64,000 bases of DNA from QHXN01 sp963785125 (GCA_963785125.1 CAWATU010000007.1:1860001-1924000); one strand, 5' to 3'; counted from the stretch's first letter, positions 49,841 through 59,842 are shown. Numbers and translations are program-made. Notes: generated from the sequence alone by a model not told the origin.

Positions 49841-50710
49841 TTAGAAAAGCGACGGTTGGTCCTCTAAATCCTCAGGGCCGACGATTGCGTCGCCGAGGAG
49901 GCGCTTGAGCTTGTTGGCGCTGGCGGGGGCGTGGCCTTCGTAGAAGTTGCTGAAGTAGGCGTAGACCGCGGGGACGCGTCCGCGGAGTCGTTCGATGGCC
50001 GTGGCCCACTTGTCGAGATTGAGGTCGCGGGGGCGGACGACCTCGTCGAAGCGCGTGAGGTCGCGCGCGCCCATCCAGCGGATGTATGCGTGGTCTGAGG
50101 TGTCTAAGAGCGTCGCGGCCGCGCGCCAGACACGCTCGCGCGTGACCCACGGGCCTTCGACGAGCGCGAGCGAAACGTTCTTCTGAAGCGAGAGCGGCAC
50201 GAGCAGCTCCTCCTCGAACCAGAAGGGGTCGCGGAACTCGACGGCGAAGCGTATGTCCGCGGGCAGCAGCGGGAGGAACTCTGCGAGCGCGCGCAGGTTG
50301 TCGCGCGTGGCCTCGAACTGCGGCGGCAGTTGGATGAGGACGGCCGCAAGCTTCTCCTTCAAGCGCCGCGCGCCGCGGCAGAACTCTTCGAGCGCGTCCG
50401 TCGCCGCGCGTCCGCGCAGAGACTCCTCGTGCGTAATCTTCTGCGGCAGCTTCAAGGCGAAGGTGAAGCCTTCGGGCACGCGCCGCGCCCACGCGTCGTA
50501 GGTCGAATCAGAGGGCGCGGCGTAGAAGGTCGAGTCCACCTCGACGGTGTCGAAGGCGCGCGCGTAGGCGTCGAGCATGTGCTCGGCGCGCGTGCCGTTG
50601 GGGTAGAAGACGGGCCGCGCCGCGGCCGGCGGCGTCACCCAATCGTCGTAGTTCCAACCCTGGCACCCGACCTGCACACGGGGCTTTGAATCTGTTTGAG
50701 AGTCAGTCAT
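49841..50710 (-). CDS. DUF72 (YecE-like) TIM-barrel protein
   Basis: 289 residues. Family motifs: VGCQGWNYDDWV (13-24), FYPNGTRAEHMLDAYARAFDTVEVDSTFY, FTFALKLPQKITHE, ILIQLPPQF-type segment (VLIQLPPQFEATRDNLRALA) and FAVEFRDPFWF, and YAYFSNFYEGHAPASANKLK at the C-terminus. The function is not established. The methyltransferase gene lies 9 bp upstream on the same strand, so they are probably co-transcribed. Confidence 0.92.
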   Translation of the reverse strand: MTDSQTDSKPRVQVGCQGWNYDDWVTPPAAARPVFYPNGTRAEHMLDAYARAFDTVEVDSTFYAAPSDSTYDAWARRVPEGFTFALKLPQKITHEESLRGRAATDALEEFCRGARRLKEKLAAVLIQLPPQFEATRDNLRALAEFLPLLPADIRFAVEFRDPFWFEEELLVPLSLQKNVSLALVEGPWVTRERVWRAAATLLDTSDHAYIRWMGARDLTRFDEVVRPRDLNLDKWATAIERLRGRVPAVYAYFSNFYEGHAPASANKLKRLLGDAIVGPEDLEDQPSLF

Positions 50711-50719
50711 CGGTTCTTC

Positions 50720-51346
50720 TCAACTAACGCGGCAGACGATGAGTTGCACGATGCCGAGCAGGTGGTTCTCCACCTTCAACACTTCGAGCCCGGCGCGGCG
50801 CGCCTCATCCAACGTGCGGCGGTTGAAGTGGTCGTCCATGAGTGCGACCGTCAGGAGGCTCAGCGCGTCGAAGGCGTAGCCGAGCGCGCCGCGTGGCCGC
50901 ACGTGTTCGAGCAGCACGACGCGCCCGCCGGGACGCACGACCCGACGCAACTCCTTGAGTCCACGGGCCGGCGACTCGACCGAGCAGAAGACGAGCGTGG
51001 CGACGGCGGCGTCGAACGTCCCGGCACTGAACGGCAACGCTTCGGCGAACCCGCGCACGAGGAGCGAGCCCTCGGGCCGTTCCGGCTTCGAGGCCGCGCG
51101 CACGAGCATCTCGCGGCTCGGCTCGACGCACGCCGCGCGCACGCCCGCGGGGTAGAAGGAGAAGTTGCCGCCCGTCCCCGCACCGACCTCAAGGAGACGG
51201 CCGCCGTCGCCCCTCTCCGCCAGCGCCGGCCCGACTTCCGCGAGCGCGCGTGCGCGCAGACGCGCGAGCCCCCAACGTTCGAGCGGGCGCATGTTGCGGT
51301 CGTACACGTCCGCGAAACGGTCGTAGACCTGTCCCCTCTCCCCCAA
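50720..51346 (-). CDS. Class I SAM-dependent methyltransferase (UbiE/MenG-like)
   Basis: 208 residues. Motif I LLEVGAGTGGNFSFYP (about 50-65), an acidic residue after strand 2 (CVEPSREML), motif II/III AAVATLVFCSVESPARGLKELRRV, then VVLLEHVRP. This is the Methyltransf_11 fold, closest in feel to UbiE-like quinone or lipid methyltransferases; substrate unknown. The start is TTG at 51346 preceded by GGAGGGGAGG; no ATG fits. Confidence 0.83.
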   Translation of the reverse strand: MGERGQVYDRFADVYDRNMRPLERWGLARLRARALAEVGPALAERGDGGRLLEVGAGTGGNFSFYPAGVRAACVEPSREMLVRAASKPERPEGSLLVRGFAEALPFSAGTFDAAVATLVFCSVESPARGLKELRRVVRPGGRVVLLEHVRPRGALGYAFDALSLLTVALMDDHFNRRTLDEARRAGLEVLKVENHLLGIVQLIVCRVS

Positions 51347-51854
51347 CCTCCCCCTCCGTTCCGGCCTCCGTTCGCCGCGAGTATCTCACACGCCGATACG
51401 GTCGCCGCCGCGGCGCCCCGCACGCGAGCGAGCGCCTACAAAAATCCGCACGCCCCTCCATAAAATTGAAGCGGCATCCAAAAAATCATAGACTTGCGAC
51501 CCGGGCTGGATTCCTAAGCCGTGTGCCGCGCGCGGTTTAACCAGCGGCTCCCAGCGGGCATAGCGGTTGCCTTAAGTTTTAACGCAACATACAAGGGGGT
51601 CTGAGACCCCCGACGTGGACGCCCCCTCTCAAGAGGGTTTTCAGTCAGCCTTACTTCGCAGTCATTCTCCGGGTCGCGAGAGCTTCGGCGACCCCTCATT
51701 GGGTTCAGACGAATACGTTTTTGTGACCGCGCGCGTGCCCGAGGACGCGACGCGGCCGTCTTCTATTTTCCGAGCCGTCTTTATCAGTCGCCGCCGTCCA
51801 GATGCGGCGACTTGCGTAGAGTTCCCCAACCACACGGCAACAGGAGGATACGAC
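51347..51854. other. Long leader region of the Oar-like receptor gene
   Basis: 508 bp without a gene. It must hold the promoters of the divergent methyltransferase and receptor genes; a weak candidate TTGCCT-17-TACAAG lies near 51569-51597. A 7-bp stem hairpin (gggggtc-tga-gaccccc) occupies 51595-51611. I recognise no riboswitch. Confidence 0.5.
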
Positions 51855-54800
51855 ATGCGAAGCGTTCTACGCGTACTGGCGAGCGGACTGCTCGTGGCGC
51901 TCTTCTGCGCCGCCGCCTTCGCCCAGGGCTCACAGACAGGCGGCATCACGGGGGTCGTCACAGACCCGCAGGGCGCGGTCGTTCCCGGCGCCACGGTCGA
52001 TATCGTCAGTCAGGCGACCGGCAAGTCCGAGCGCCGCGTGACGACCGGCGGCGACGGCAGCTACACGGCCAATCTCCTTTCCCCCGGCACCTACGACCTT
52101 GAGGTGACGGCCAAGAACTTCAAGAAGACGGTCGTCAACGGCGCCGTCGTCCGCATCACCGAGACGGCGCGCCAGGACGTGACCCTGAGCGTCGGCGGCG
52201 TCACTGAGACGGTCGAGGTGCAGGCGACCGAGTCGCTCATCAACCCGACCAGCCCCGTCACGGGCCAGGCCATCAGCTCGCAGACGATGGAGCGCCTGCC
52301 GCTCGCCAACCCCAACGTCCTCTTCCTGCTCTCGCTCTCGGCCGGCACGCTCTCCGAGCCGACGGACGTGCGCACCGCGGGGCGTGGCACGGCCGACGTG
52401 AACGTCAATGGCGGGCGCACCTCGAACAACAGCGTCTCGCTCGAAGGCGTCAACGTCAACGACTTCAACCTCGCGCACTTCGACACGGTGCCTTTGCCGA
52501 ACCCGAACGTGCTGCAAGAGTTCAAGGTCGCGACCTCGCTCTTCGACGCGACGCAGGGCGGCAAGGGCGGCGGCGCGCTCGGGCTCGTCATCAAGACCGG
52601 CTCGAAGGACTTCCACTCCGACCTCTACTGGCTGCATCGCAACGACGCGCTCAACGCCAACGACTTTTTCTTCAACCGCGACGGCAAGAAGCGGCCGAAG
52701 TTCCTCCAGAACGTCTTCGGCGGCTCGGCCTCGGGGCCGGTGCCCGGCGCGGGCGGCTTCTGGTTCTTCAACTATCAGGGCGTGCGCGCGCGCAACGGCG
52801 TCGATCCGAACGGCTCGACGACGAACCCCATCGTGCAGAACTTCGCGACCAGTGTTGACGGCACCACTTCGGCCGCGCTGCTGGCCGCGCAGTTCAACCT
52901 CAACGTGGCGCAGATCGACCCCGTGGCTGTCCGCATCTTGAATCTTCAGGACGCGCGTTACGGCGGCACGTACCTCGTCCCCCGCCGTGGGCAGACCGCC
53001 TGCGGCACGGCGCTCAACGGTGCCAGCGCCACCGACCCCGGCAACTTCACCTGCCAGTTCGCGGCCGTCGCGCCCGTGACCGACAACCAGTACACCATCA
53101 GCTACGACCGCTCGTGGCGCAACGGCAACGAGAAGTTCACGGGGCGCTGGTTCTGGGACAACGGCTCCATCGCCAAGCCCTACGGCACGGACACGAACCT
53201 GACCTTCCCGCGCACGGACACGCAGCAGAACCGCTTCCTCTCGTTCAACTACACGCACATCTTCACGCCGTCGCTCATCAGCGAGCTGCGCGCCGGCTAC
53301 AGCCGCTACGTCGCGGCGCAGCTCCCGACCGACCCCATTAGCTTGGCCGACATCGGCGCCGTGCGCGGCAACTCCGAGCAGTTCCCGGGTATGTACCGCG
53401 TCGCCGTCACCGGCCTCTTCTCCATCGGCACGGGCGTCAACGACGACCGCGCCACAACCTCCAACCAGTACAACCTCGTGCAGACATTCTCGTGGATTCG
53501 CGGCAAGCACAGCATGCGTTTCGGCGGCGAGGGCGTCCAGTACCAGCTCAATCGCTTCAACAACTTCTCGGTGCGCGGCTCTTTGACCTTCGGCGGGACG
53601 GGGACGCAGGCCAGCGCGTTCGCCAACTGCCGCAACGACACCAACGACTGCACCGCCTTCCAGAACTTCCTGCGCGGCCGTGTCACCGCCATTCAGTCGG
53701 CCTTCGGCGACCCGGCGCGCAACTTCATCGCGACCGACTACGCGGGCTTCTTCCAGGACGACTACAAGTGGTCGCCGCGGCTCACCTTCAACGTCGGCGT
53801 GCGCTGGGAGGGGATGAGCTTCGGCCGCGACAAGCTCTACCGCGCGGGTATCTACGACCCGGCGCTCGCGGCGCGCGGCGCCAACCCCTTCCTCTTCCCG
53901 GAGAATGTTGACCTCGCGGGCTTCAAGGGCACGCCGGGCGTCCCCGACTGCGCGCTTCAGGACTGCTTCGACGGTAACAACTGGGCGCCGCGCGTCGGCC
54001 TCGCGTGGGACATCGGCGGCGACCAGAAGAACGTCCTGCGCGCCGGCTTCGGCATCTACTACCAGCGCCTGTCGAACCAGAACATCCTCCAGAACTCTCT
54101 GGCCGCGCCGTTCACGGTGCAGCCGCTCGACAGCCGCGCCAACCCGGCGGCGCTGCAACTGGCCAACCCGCTGGCGAGCATCCCGGCGCCCTCCATCGTC
54201 GCTTCGGCCTACATCCCTTCGCCGACCTTCTTCGCGGGCCTGCGGCGCACGGCCGGCGCCGGGCCGCTCGACCCGAACGACCCGAACGTCGCGCCCATCT
54301 TCGTCAACGCCGCGGGCGAGCGCTGCCTCAACTACGGCGGCACGGCGACGAACTGCTCGATCAACCTCGCGTCGTTCACCTCGGCCCCGCTCGACGCCTA
54401 CACGCCCTACACGCAGCAGTGGAACATCACGCTCCAGCGTGAGCTGTGGAAGGGCTGGGCGGCCGAGATCGGCTACGTCGGGACGCACTACATCGGCGGC
54501 CTCGGCATCTGGGACCCGTACCAGGCCACGGTCGTCAGCCCTTCGAGCCCGCTCACGGTGCGCGACATGAACGGCACGAGCTACACCATCACCAACAACA
54601 CGGTGAACAACGAGGAGTTGCGCCACCAGATCATCGGGCTCTCGCGCAAGCGCGGCGCACGCTTCTCGGGCAACATCGGGCAGTCCAAGTACGGCTCGTT
54701 CCAACTGACGGCCCTGCGCCGGTTCACGCAGGGCGCATACTTCCAGGCCGCCTACACCTACTCGCGCACGACCGACAACGTCAGCGGCTCGCTCTCGACG

Positions 54801-55475
54801 GACGAACTGAACGCGACGCGCGCCGGCCAGAACGGGGCAAACATCTACAACGATCAGTCGAACCCGCAGCAGAACTTCGCGCGCGGCGACTTCGACCGGC
54901 CGCATCGCCTCATCGTCAGCTACTCCTACGACATCCCCATGCCGAAGGACGGCTTCTTCGACAACCAGCTCTTCAAGGGCTGGACGGTGAGCGGCATCAC
55001 CACCTATCAGAAGGGCCTGCCCTTCTCCGTGACCGACTCGACCTCGGGCGGCATCTTCGGCACGGCCGCGGGCACCGCGCAGTTCACCTGTTCCAGCATC
55101 GAGCAGGCGTACACGCAGGGCACGCTTGAGCAGCGCCTTGCGCGCTATCTCAACCCGGCCTGCTTCACGACGGCGCCGATCATCCCCGCGGCCGGCTTCG
55201 CCGCCAACCCCGGGGCGACCGGCTTCGGCAACACGCCGCGCAACGCCTTCCGCGGGCCGCGCCAGACCAACTGGGACCTGTCGCTCATCAAGCGCTTCCA
55301 CATCGCCGAGCGTCATCAGTTCCAGTTCCGCGCGGACTTCTTCAACCTCTTCAACCACCCGGTCTTCCGCTTCCCGTCGGTGGTCAACATCGGCACGCCG
55401 GCGACCTTCGGGCTCATCAACTCGACGGCCGTCCCGCCGCGTCTCATCCAGTTCGGGCTGAAGTACAGCTTCTAG
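51855..55475 (+). CDS. Oar-like TonB-dependent outer-membrane receptor
   Basis: 1206 residues. Signal peptide (1-24, ALFCAAAFAQ), a carboxypeptidase-regulatory-like domain (GGITGVVTDPQGAVVPGATV, about 30-115), a plug (QTMERLPLANPNVLFLLSLS; VNGGRTSNNSVSLEGVNVND), and a large barrel with FKVATSLFDATQGGKGGGAL and GVRWEGMSF, ending QFGLKYSF with a terminal Phe. Such Oar/SusC-like receptors are numerous in acidobacteria and take up glycans or peptides, or act in adhesion. CAGGAGG (51841-51847) sets the start. A terminator and a TPR-protein gene follow. Confidence 0.9.
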   Translation: MRSVLRVLASGLLVALFCAAAFAQGSQTGGITGVVTDPQGAVVPGATVDIVSQATGKSERRVTTGGDGSYTANLLSPGTYDLEVTAKNFKKTVVNGAVVRITETARQDVTLSVGGVTETVEVQATESLINPTSPVTGQAISSQTMERLPLANPNVLFLLSLSAGTLSEPTDVRTAGRGTADVNVNGGRTSNNSVSLEGVNVNDFNLAHFDTVPLPNPNVLQEFKVATSLFDATQGGKGGGALGLVIKTGSKDFHSDLYWLHRNDALNANDFFFNRDGKKRPKFLQNVFGGSASGPVPGAGGFWFFNYQGVRARNGVDPNGSTTNPIVQNFATSVDGTTSAALLAAQFNLNVAQIDPVAVRILNLQDARYGGTYLVPRRGQTACGTALNGASATDPGNFTCQFAAVAPVTDNQYTISYDRSWRNGNEKFTGRWFWDNGSIAKPYGTDTNLTFPRTDTQQNRFLSFNYTHIFTPSLISELRAGYSRYVAAQLPTDPISLADIGAVRGNSEQFPGMYRVAVTGLFSIGTGVNDDRATTSNQYNLVQTFSWIRGKHSMRFGGEGVQYQLNRFNNFSVRGSLTFGGTGTQASAFANCRNDTNDCTAFQNFLRGRVTAIQSAFGDPARNFIATDYAGFFQDDYKWSPRLTFNVGVRWEGMSFGRDKLYRAGIYDPALAARGANPFLFPENVDLAGFKGTPGVPDCALQDCFDGNNWAPRVGLAWDIGGDQKNVLRAGFGIYYQRLSNQNILQNSLAAPFTVQPLDSRANPAALQLANPLASIPAPSIVASAYIPSPTFFAGLRRTAGAGPLDPNDPNVAPIFVNAAGERCLNYGGTATNCSINLASFTSAPLDAYTPYTQQWNITLQRELWKGWAAEIGYVGTHYIGGLGIWDPYQATVVSPSSPLTVRDMNGTSYTITNNTVNNEELRHQIIGLSRKRGARFSGNIGQSKYGSFQLTALRRFTQGAYFQAAYTYSRTTDNVSGSLSTDELNATRAGQNGANIYNDQSNPQQNFARGDFDRPHRLIVSYSYDIPMPKDGFFDNQLFKGWTVSGITTYQKGLPFSVTDSTSGGIFGTAAGTAQFTCSSIEQAYTQGTLEQRLARYLNPACFTTAPIIPAAGFAANPGATGFGNTPRNAFRGPRQTNWDLSLIKRFHIAERHQFQFRADFFNLFNHPVFRFPSVVNIGTPATFGLINSTAVPPRLIQFGLKYSF

Positions 55476-55515
55476 CCCGGCCCACGAGGCTCGCCCGCGG
55501 GCGGGCCCCTTCCTG

Positions 55516-55552
55516 AAGGGGGGAGGGCTCTCGCAAGGAGCCCTCCCCCCTT
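55516..55552 (+). terminator. Intrinsic terminator of the Oar-like receptor
   Basis: 15-bp perfect stem (aaggggggagggctc / gagccctcccccctt) with a 7-nt loop, followed by gccttt; 41 bp after the stop. Confidence 0.8.
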
Positions 55553-55641
55553 GCCTTTCCGGCGCGGCGGGTGGATATTGTCGCCGTTCCCGTTCCAACC
55601 CCCCGCGCGCTTACCCGTCCAGCAGAGGAGGGCACGTCAAC

Positions 55642-56685
55642 ATGTTCCGGCGCTTCCTTTTCTCGCTCGTCGCCCTCTCTCTCGTCGCCCTGACAACGAC
55701 GGCGGCGGCGGCGCGCGCGCAGACCACCGAGCGCGACCGCGACACCTACAACCCCGCGACCAACCTGGGCGACATCACGGGTCAGGTGCGCTTCGCCGGC
55801 GCGCTCACCCCCGCGCCGAACGTGCGCGTCTCGCTGGAGCGCATCGGCGGCGGCCAGATCGACCAGATGGCGACCGACAACCGCGGGCGCTTCCGCTTCG
55901 CGCAGCTTCAGCGCGGGCAGTACGTCGTCAACGTCTCGGCCGAGTGCCACCAGCCCGAGCGGCGTCAGGTCGAGCTGCTCGTCATCTTCCGTTCCTACCT
56001 CGACGTTGAGCTGGCGCCCGACACGACCTCGCCCAACTGTGCGACGGCCGCGCGCGGCGGGTTCGTGCCCGCCTCTTCGGTGGACGCGCGCGTGCCCGAG
56101 GAGGCGCGCAATGAGTACGACCGCGCGGCCGCGTCGCTCGCGAAGGGGAAAGACGAGGAGGGCGTCTCGCGTCTGCGCCGGGCGGTCGAAATCTATCCCG
56201 ACTTCTTCGCGGCGCACATGCTGCTGGCTTCGGCGCACACGAAGGCCGGCCGCCTCGAAGAGGCCGAGGCCGCTTTGGAGCGCGCGGCGAAGGTAGACCC
56301 GCGCTCGTCCGCCGCGCTCGTCTCGCTCGGCGAGATGCGGCGCCGCCTGAAGAAGACGGCCGAGGCCGAAGAGTCGCTCGGCGCGGCGCTCAAGCTCGAA
56401 GAGGCTTCGTGGCAGGCGCACCTCGCGCTCGGCCGCCTCTACCTCGACACCGACCGCGCGCGCAACGCCGCTCCGCACATCGGCCGCGCCCTCCAGCTCA
56501 AGCCCGACTTCCCCGACAATCACCTCTTCGCCGGCAACCTCCTCCTCAAGCTGAACGAGCCTACCCGTGCGCTCTCCGAGTATGAAGAGTATCTGCGCCT
56601 TGCCCCCAACGGCGACTACTCTGCGCCCACGCGCGAGTTGGTCGCCAAGCTCCGCAAGGCCGTCGCCGAACGAAAGGACGACTGA
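55642..56685 (+). CDS. Exported TPR protein with carboxypeptidase-regulatory-like domain
   Basis: 347 residues. Signal peptide (about 1-26), an N-terminal beta-sandwich (GDITGQVRFAGALTPAPNVRV ... FRFAQLQRGQYVVNVSAECH, about 43-130), then TPRs from about 155 to the end (EYDRAAASLAKGKDEEGVSR; AHMLLASAHTKAGRLEEAEA; AHLALGRLYLDTDRARNAAP; NHLFAGNLLLKLNEPTRALS). It has the same N-terminal domain type as the receptor before it, so it may be an accessory protein. Possibly periplasmic. Confidence 0.85.
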   Translation: MFRRFLFSLVALSLVALTTTAAAARAQTTERDRDTYNPATNLGDITGQVRFAGALTPAPNVRVSLERIGGGQIDQMATDNRGRFRFAQLQRGQYVVNVSAECHQPERRQVELLVIFRSYLDVELAPDTTSPNCATAARGGFVPASSVDARVPEEARNEYDRAAASLAKGKDEEGVSRLRRAVEIYPDFFAAHMLLASAHTKAGRLEEAEAALERAAKVDPRSSAALVSLGEMRRRLKKTAEAEESLGAALKLEEASWQAHLALGRLYLDTDRARNAAPHIGRALQLKPDFPDNHLFAGNLLLKLNEPTRALSEYEEYLRLAPNGDYSAPTRELVAKLRKAVAERKDD

Positions 56686-56829
56686 AACGTCCGGCTTGAC
56701 CCCGCCACGCCGCGGTGTTAGCGTGTCACACTTCAAAGCCGGGACAGACCGAAGAAGGACGGACCCGGGCTTCAGCTCTTTCAACTTCAAGTTTCATCGC
56801 TGTTCCGGCCCAAGCACTTTTGGGCCGGC

Positions 56830-57003
56830 CGTCGCAGGTTCAAAGGGAAGTCGGGTGTAAAGCCCGCACGGTTCCCGCCACTGTGTACCGGCGATTCGTT
56901 CCGCACCCTCTTCCGCAAGTCGGAGGTCACTCGAACCATTCGGGGAAGGCCAAAAGGGCGCGGCGCGTTCGAGCCGGGAGTCAGGAAACCTTGCCTGTTG
57001 TGG
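56830..57003 (+). ncRNA. Cobalamin (B12) riboswitch
   Basis: The conserved elements occur in order: aaagggaagtcgggtgtaaag (56842 on, one base beyond the box), cccgccactgtg (56875-56886; the B12-box-like GCCACTG), and gagccgggagtcaggaaacc (56971-56990) closing with ttgcctgttg. It precedes a TonB receptor and btuFDC genes, so B12 binding should lower their expression. Confidence 0.92.
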
Positions 57004-57081
57004 GACGGTGAACGATGGACGATAGACGATGGTCATTAAATGTCTGACCATCGTCCATCGTCGATTGTCCATCGTCCGTCG
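57004..57081. repeat. Heptamer palindrome (GACGATG) inside the B12-riboswitch leader
   Basis: Left arm 57004-57035 and right arm 57045-57081 step ggacgat-agacgat-ggtca. It begins directly at the end of the aptamer and separates it from the terminator at 57231. Confidence 0.88.
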
Positions 57082-57230
57082 CAGACGGAGGCGACCGCTC
57101 AAGCGCCCCGGGAAAGGGCGAGTGGCGTCGGGCGTGAAGCGCGGGCCGAGTCGGGGGCCGTTACGTTCGAGTCAATTCGGACGACGGCGGACGAAAGGGC
57201 CCGGCGGCTTTCACGCGAGTCTCAACCGGC

Positions 57231-57272
57231 AAGCCCTCGGTCTTCCACTCGGAAGACCGAGGGCTTTTCTGT
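57231..57272 (+). terminator. Intrinsic terminator/attenuator in the B12 leader
   Basis: 16-bp perfect stem (aagccctcggtcttcc / ggaagaccgagggctt), 4-nt loop, then ttctgtt. It lies about 230 nt after the aptamer and 110 nt before the receptor ATG. It may be the expression platform. Confidence 0.8.
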
Positions 57273-57381
57273 TATCAGGCCGGAGACTCTTTTCGCCCGC
57301 CGGGCTCGGGCCCGGCCGTACCCTTTCTCTCTCCCGCGGCGCGTGGCGGCACCTCCCGTTGCCGCGAGAGGAGTTTTCGAG

Positions 57382-59841
57382 ATGAGAAGAGAGATTGTGA
57401 ACCGCACGTTTGTCATCGTCTGCGCGCTGCTCGTCGCGGCCTGTCTGCCCGCGCTCGCACGCGCGCGGCAGCAGCAGGGCGCGACCCTCTCGGGGCGCGT
57501 CACAGACACGCAGGGCGCGGGGCTGCCCGGCGCCCGCGTCACGCTCCACGAGCGAGCGCGCACGACGGGGAGACTCTCGACCGCGACCGACGCCGCGGGC
57601 GCCTACCGCTTCGAGCGCCTCGCGCCGGGCGAGTACATCTTAGAGGTCGAGGCGCGCGGCTTCGCGCCCGCGGCGGCGCAGACGGTCACGGTCGCGCGCG
57701 ACGCGTCCGCCACGCTCGACGTGCGCATGGAAGTCGCGGGCGTCTCGGCCGAGGTCGTCGTCACGGCGGCCGACACGCCGCAGACCGTGGACGAGGTCTC
57801 GAAGGCCGTCACCACCGTCACGGGCCGCGAGATCGAGGAGCGCGACGAGGCGACCTTGACCGACGCCCTGACGACCGTGCCCGGCCTGCGCGTGCAGCAG
57901 CTCGGCGGCCCCGGCTCGCTCGTCTCCATCAAGACGCGCGGCCTGCGCAATCAGGACACCTCCGTCCTCATCGACGGCCTGCGCTTCCGCGACCCGTCCG
58001 CGCCCGAAGCCGACGCCACGAGCCTCCTCTCCGACATTCAAGTCACAGACGCCGGCCGCGTCGAAGTCCTGCGCGGCTCCGGCTCCTCGCTCTACGGCAC
58101 GAACGCTCTGGGAGGCGTCGTCAACGTCGTCACCGAAGAGGGCGGCGGCCCCTTCCGCGGGCAGCTCTTCGCCGAAGGCGGCGGCTTGGGCTTCGCCCGG
58201 GGGCGCGCACAAGTTTCGGGCTCCGCAGGCGCGGCCGAGCGTTTCGTCTTCAGCGCGGGCGTCTCGCACCTCAACGTCTCGAAGGGCGTTGACGGCGACG
58301 ACGCCGCGCGTTCGACCAACGCCCAGGGGCGCGCGCTCTTTCGCCTGACGCCGACGGCGACGCTGTCGGCGCGCGTCTACGCCTCCGACTCCTTCGCGCA
58401 GCTCAACGAAGAGCCGCAGGCCGTCGGCACCTTGCCCGCGACCGGCGTGATCGACGCGCGCCCCGTCTCGCGCGACGAACTACGTCGTTACGAATCGGGC
58501 ACGGCTTTAAGTCAACTCAACCTCGGCGACGCGACCTTCCTGCCCGCGGCCAACGACGCGGACTTCTCGCGCGCGGCGCGCTTCTTCTCCGGCGCCGTCA
58601 CCTTCGCACAGCGCCCTTCGGAAGCGTTCGGCTACTCCTTCACCTACCACGGCCTCTCGACACACCGCTCGCTCAACGAAGGCCCGGCCGTCCCCGGCTC
58701 GCCCGCAGACTTCTTCTTCGAGCCGCAGGGCTCGACCGTCAACGACTTCGACGGCACCGTCCACACCGTCAACGCGCGCACGGACTTTCGCCTCGGCCGC
58801 CACAACCTGATTAACGCCGGATACGAGTTCGAGCGCGAGACGTTCTCGACGCGCTTCAACGACGTGACGCCCGCCGGCAACTCCGCGGCCGACGTGGACG
58901 AGCGCGGCCACACGTTCTTCGTGCAGGACCAACTGCGCTTCCTCGACGAACGGCTCCAACTCTCCGCGGCCTTCCGCGCGCAGACCTTTAGTTTAGGCAC
59001 GCCGCGCTTCACGCCCGCAGCGGGCGCACCCTATGCGGGCCTCACGTTCGACTCGCCGCCAAACGCTTACACGGGGGACGGCTCGGTCGCCTACCTCTTC
59101 CGTTCGACGGGCACGAAGCTGCGCGGTCACGTCGGCAACGGCTACCGCAAGCCCTCGCTCTACGAGCGCTTCGGCACCTTCTTCGACTCCTTCTTCGGCT
59201 TCAGCGCGCTCGGCGACCCGCGGCTTGCGCCCGAGCGCTCGATAGGGTTCGACGCAGGCGTTGACCAGACGCTCGCCTCGAACCATGTGCGTCTGTCGGC
59301 CTCTTACTTCTACACGCGCCTGCAAGAGGTCATCGGCTTCGGCAATACGCCCGGCGACCCCTTCGGCCGCTTCAGCGGCTACCTCAACACGGGCGGCGGC
59401 CTCTCGCGCGGCGCCGAGCTGAGCGGCGAGTTCGCGCCCGCGCGCTGGCTCGACCTCTTCGCCTCCTACACTTTCGTCAACAGCGACCAGCGGCGCCCCG
59501 TCGTCGCGGGCGTGCTCCGCGCGTTCGCCACGCCCGCGCACCAGTTCACGCTTGTCGCCAACGCGCGCCTCGGCTCGCGCGTCGCCGTCAACTTCGACCT
59601 CGTCGCATCATCCGACTACCTCGCGCCCATCTTCGACAACCGGACGTTCACGAGCCGCGCCTACCGCTTCAGTGGGCTACACAAAGGCGACGTGACGGCG
59701 AGCTACACGCTCCCGCTCTCCGACGCGCGCCGCCTGCGCCTGTTCGGCAAAATCGAGAACGTCTTCGACCGCGTCTACTACGAGAACGGCTTCCGCACGC
59801 CCGGCATCAACGCGCGAGCCGGCGCCGCGCTCCACTTTTAA
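57382..59841 (+). CDS. btuB: TonB-dependent receptor, probable cobalamin transporter (BtuB-like)
   Basis: 819 residues. Signal peptide (about 1-29), then a carboxypeptidase-regulatory-like domain (ATLSGRVTDTQGAGLPGARV, about 34-115) that proteobacterial BtuB lacks, a TonB plug (LTDALTTVPGLRVQQLGGPG; IKTRGLRNQDTSVLIDGLRF; GSGSSLYGTNALGGVVNVVT), and a 22-strand-type barrel ending FGKIENVFDRVYYENGFRTPG and a terminal Phe. The upstream B12 riboswitch and downstream btuF, btuD, btuC and adenosyltransferase genes make cobalamin the likely substrate. GAGAGGAG at 57366-57373 sets the start. Confidence 0.9.
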   Translation: MRREIVNRTFVIVCALLVAACLPALARARQQQGATLSGRVTDTQGAGLPGARVTLHERARTTGRLSTATDAAGAYRFERLAPGEYILEVEARGFAPAAAQTVTVARDASATLDVRMEVAGVSAEVVVTAADTPQTVDEVSKAVTTVTGREIEERDEATLTDALTTVPGLRVQQLGGPGSLVSIKTRGLRNQDTSVLIDGLRFRDPSAPEADATSLLSDIQVTDAGRVEVLRGSGSSLYGTNALGGVVNVVTEEGGGPFRGQLFAEGGGLGFARGRAQVSGSAGAAERFVFSAGVSHLNVSKGVDGDDAARSTNAQGRALFRLTPTATLSARVYASDSFAQLNEEPQAVGTLPATGVIDARPVSRDELRRYESGTALSQLNLGDATFLPAANDADFSRAARFFSGAVTFAQRPSEAFGYSFTYHGLSTHRSLNEGPAVPGSPADFFFEPQGSTVNDFDGTVHTVNARTDFRLGRHNLINAGYEFERETFSTRFNDVTPAGNSAADVDERGHTFFVQDQLRFLDERLQLSAAFRAQTFSLGTPRFTPAAGAPYAGLTFDSPPNAYTGDGSVAYLFRSTGTKLRGHVGNGYRKPSLYERFGTFFDSFFGFSALGDPRLAPERSIGFDAGVDQTLASNHVRLSASYFYTRLQEVIGFGNTPGDPFGRFSGYLNTGGGLSRGAELSGEFAPARWLDLFASYTFVNSDQRRPVVAGVLRAFATPAHQFTLVANARLGSRVAVNFDLVASSDYLAPIFDNRTFTSRAYRFSGLHKGDVTASYTLPLSDARRLRLFGKIENVFDRVYYENGFRTPGINARAGAALHF

Positions 59842-59842
59842 G

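Noticed and set aside
51930..55598. 1222-codon antisense open frame under the Oar-like receptor
   Set aside because: High GC leaves antisense frames open; it is Arg/Val/Glu-rich with no fold signature, whereas the sense frame is a full TonB receptor.
57085..57230. Second riboswitch between the B12 aptamer and the terminator
   Set aside because: I looked for a second GCCACTG box or other conserved core and found none.
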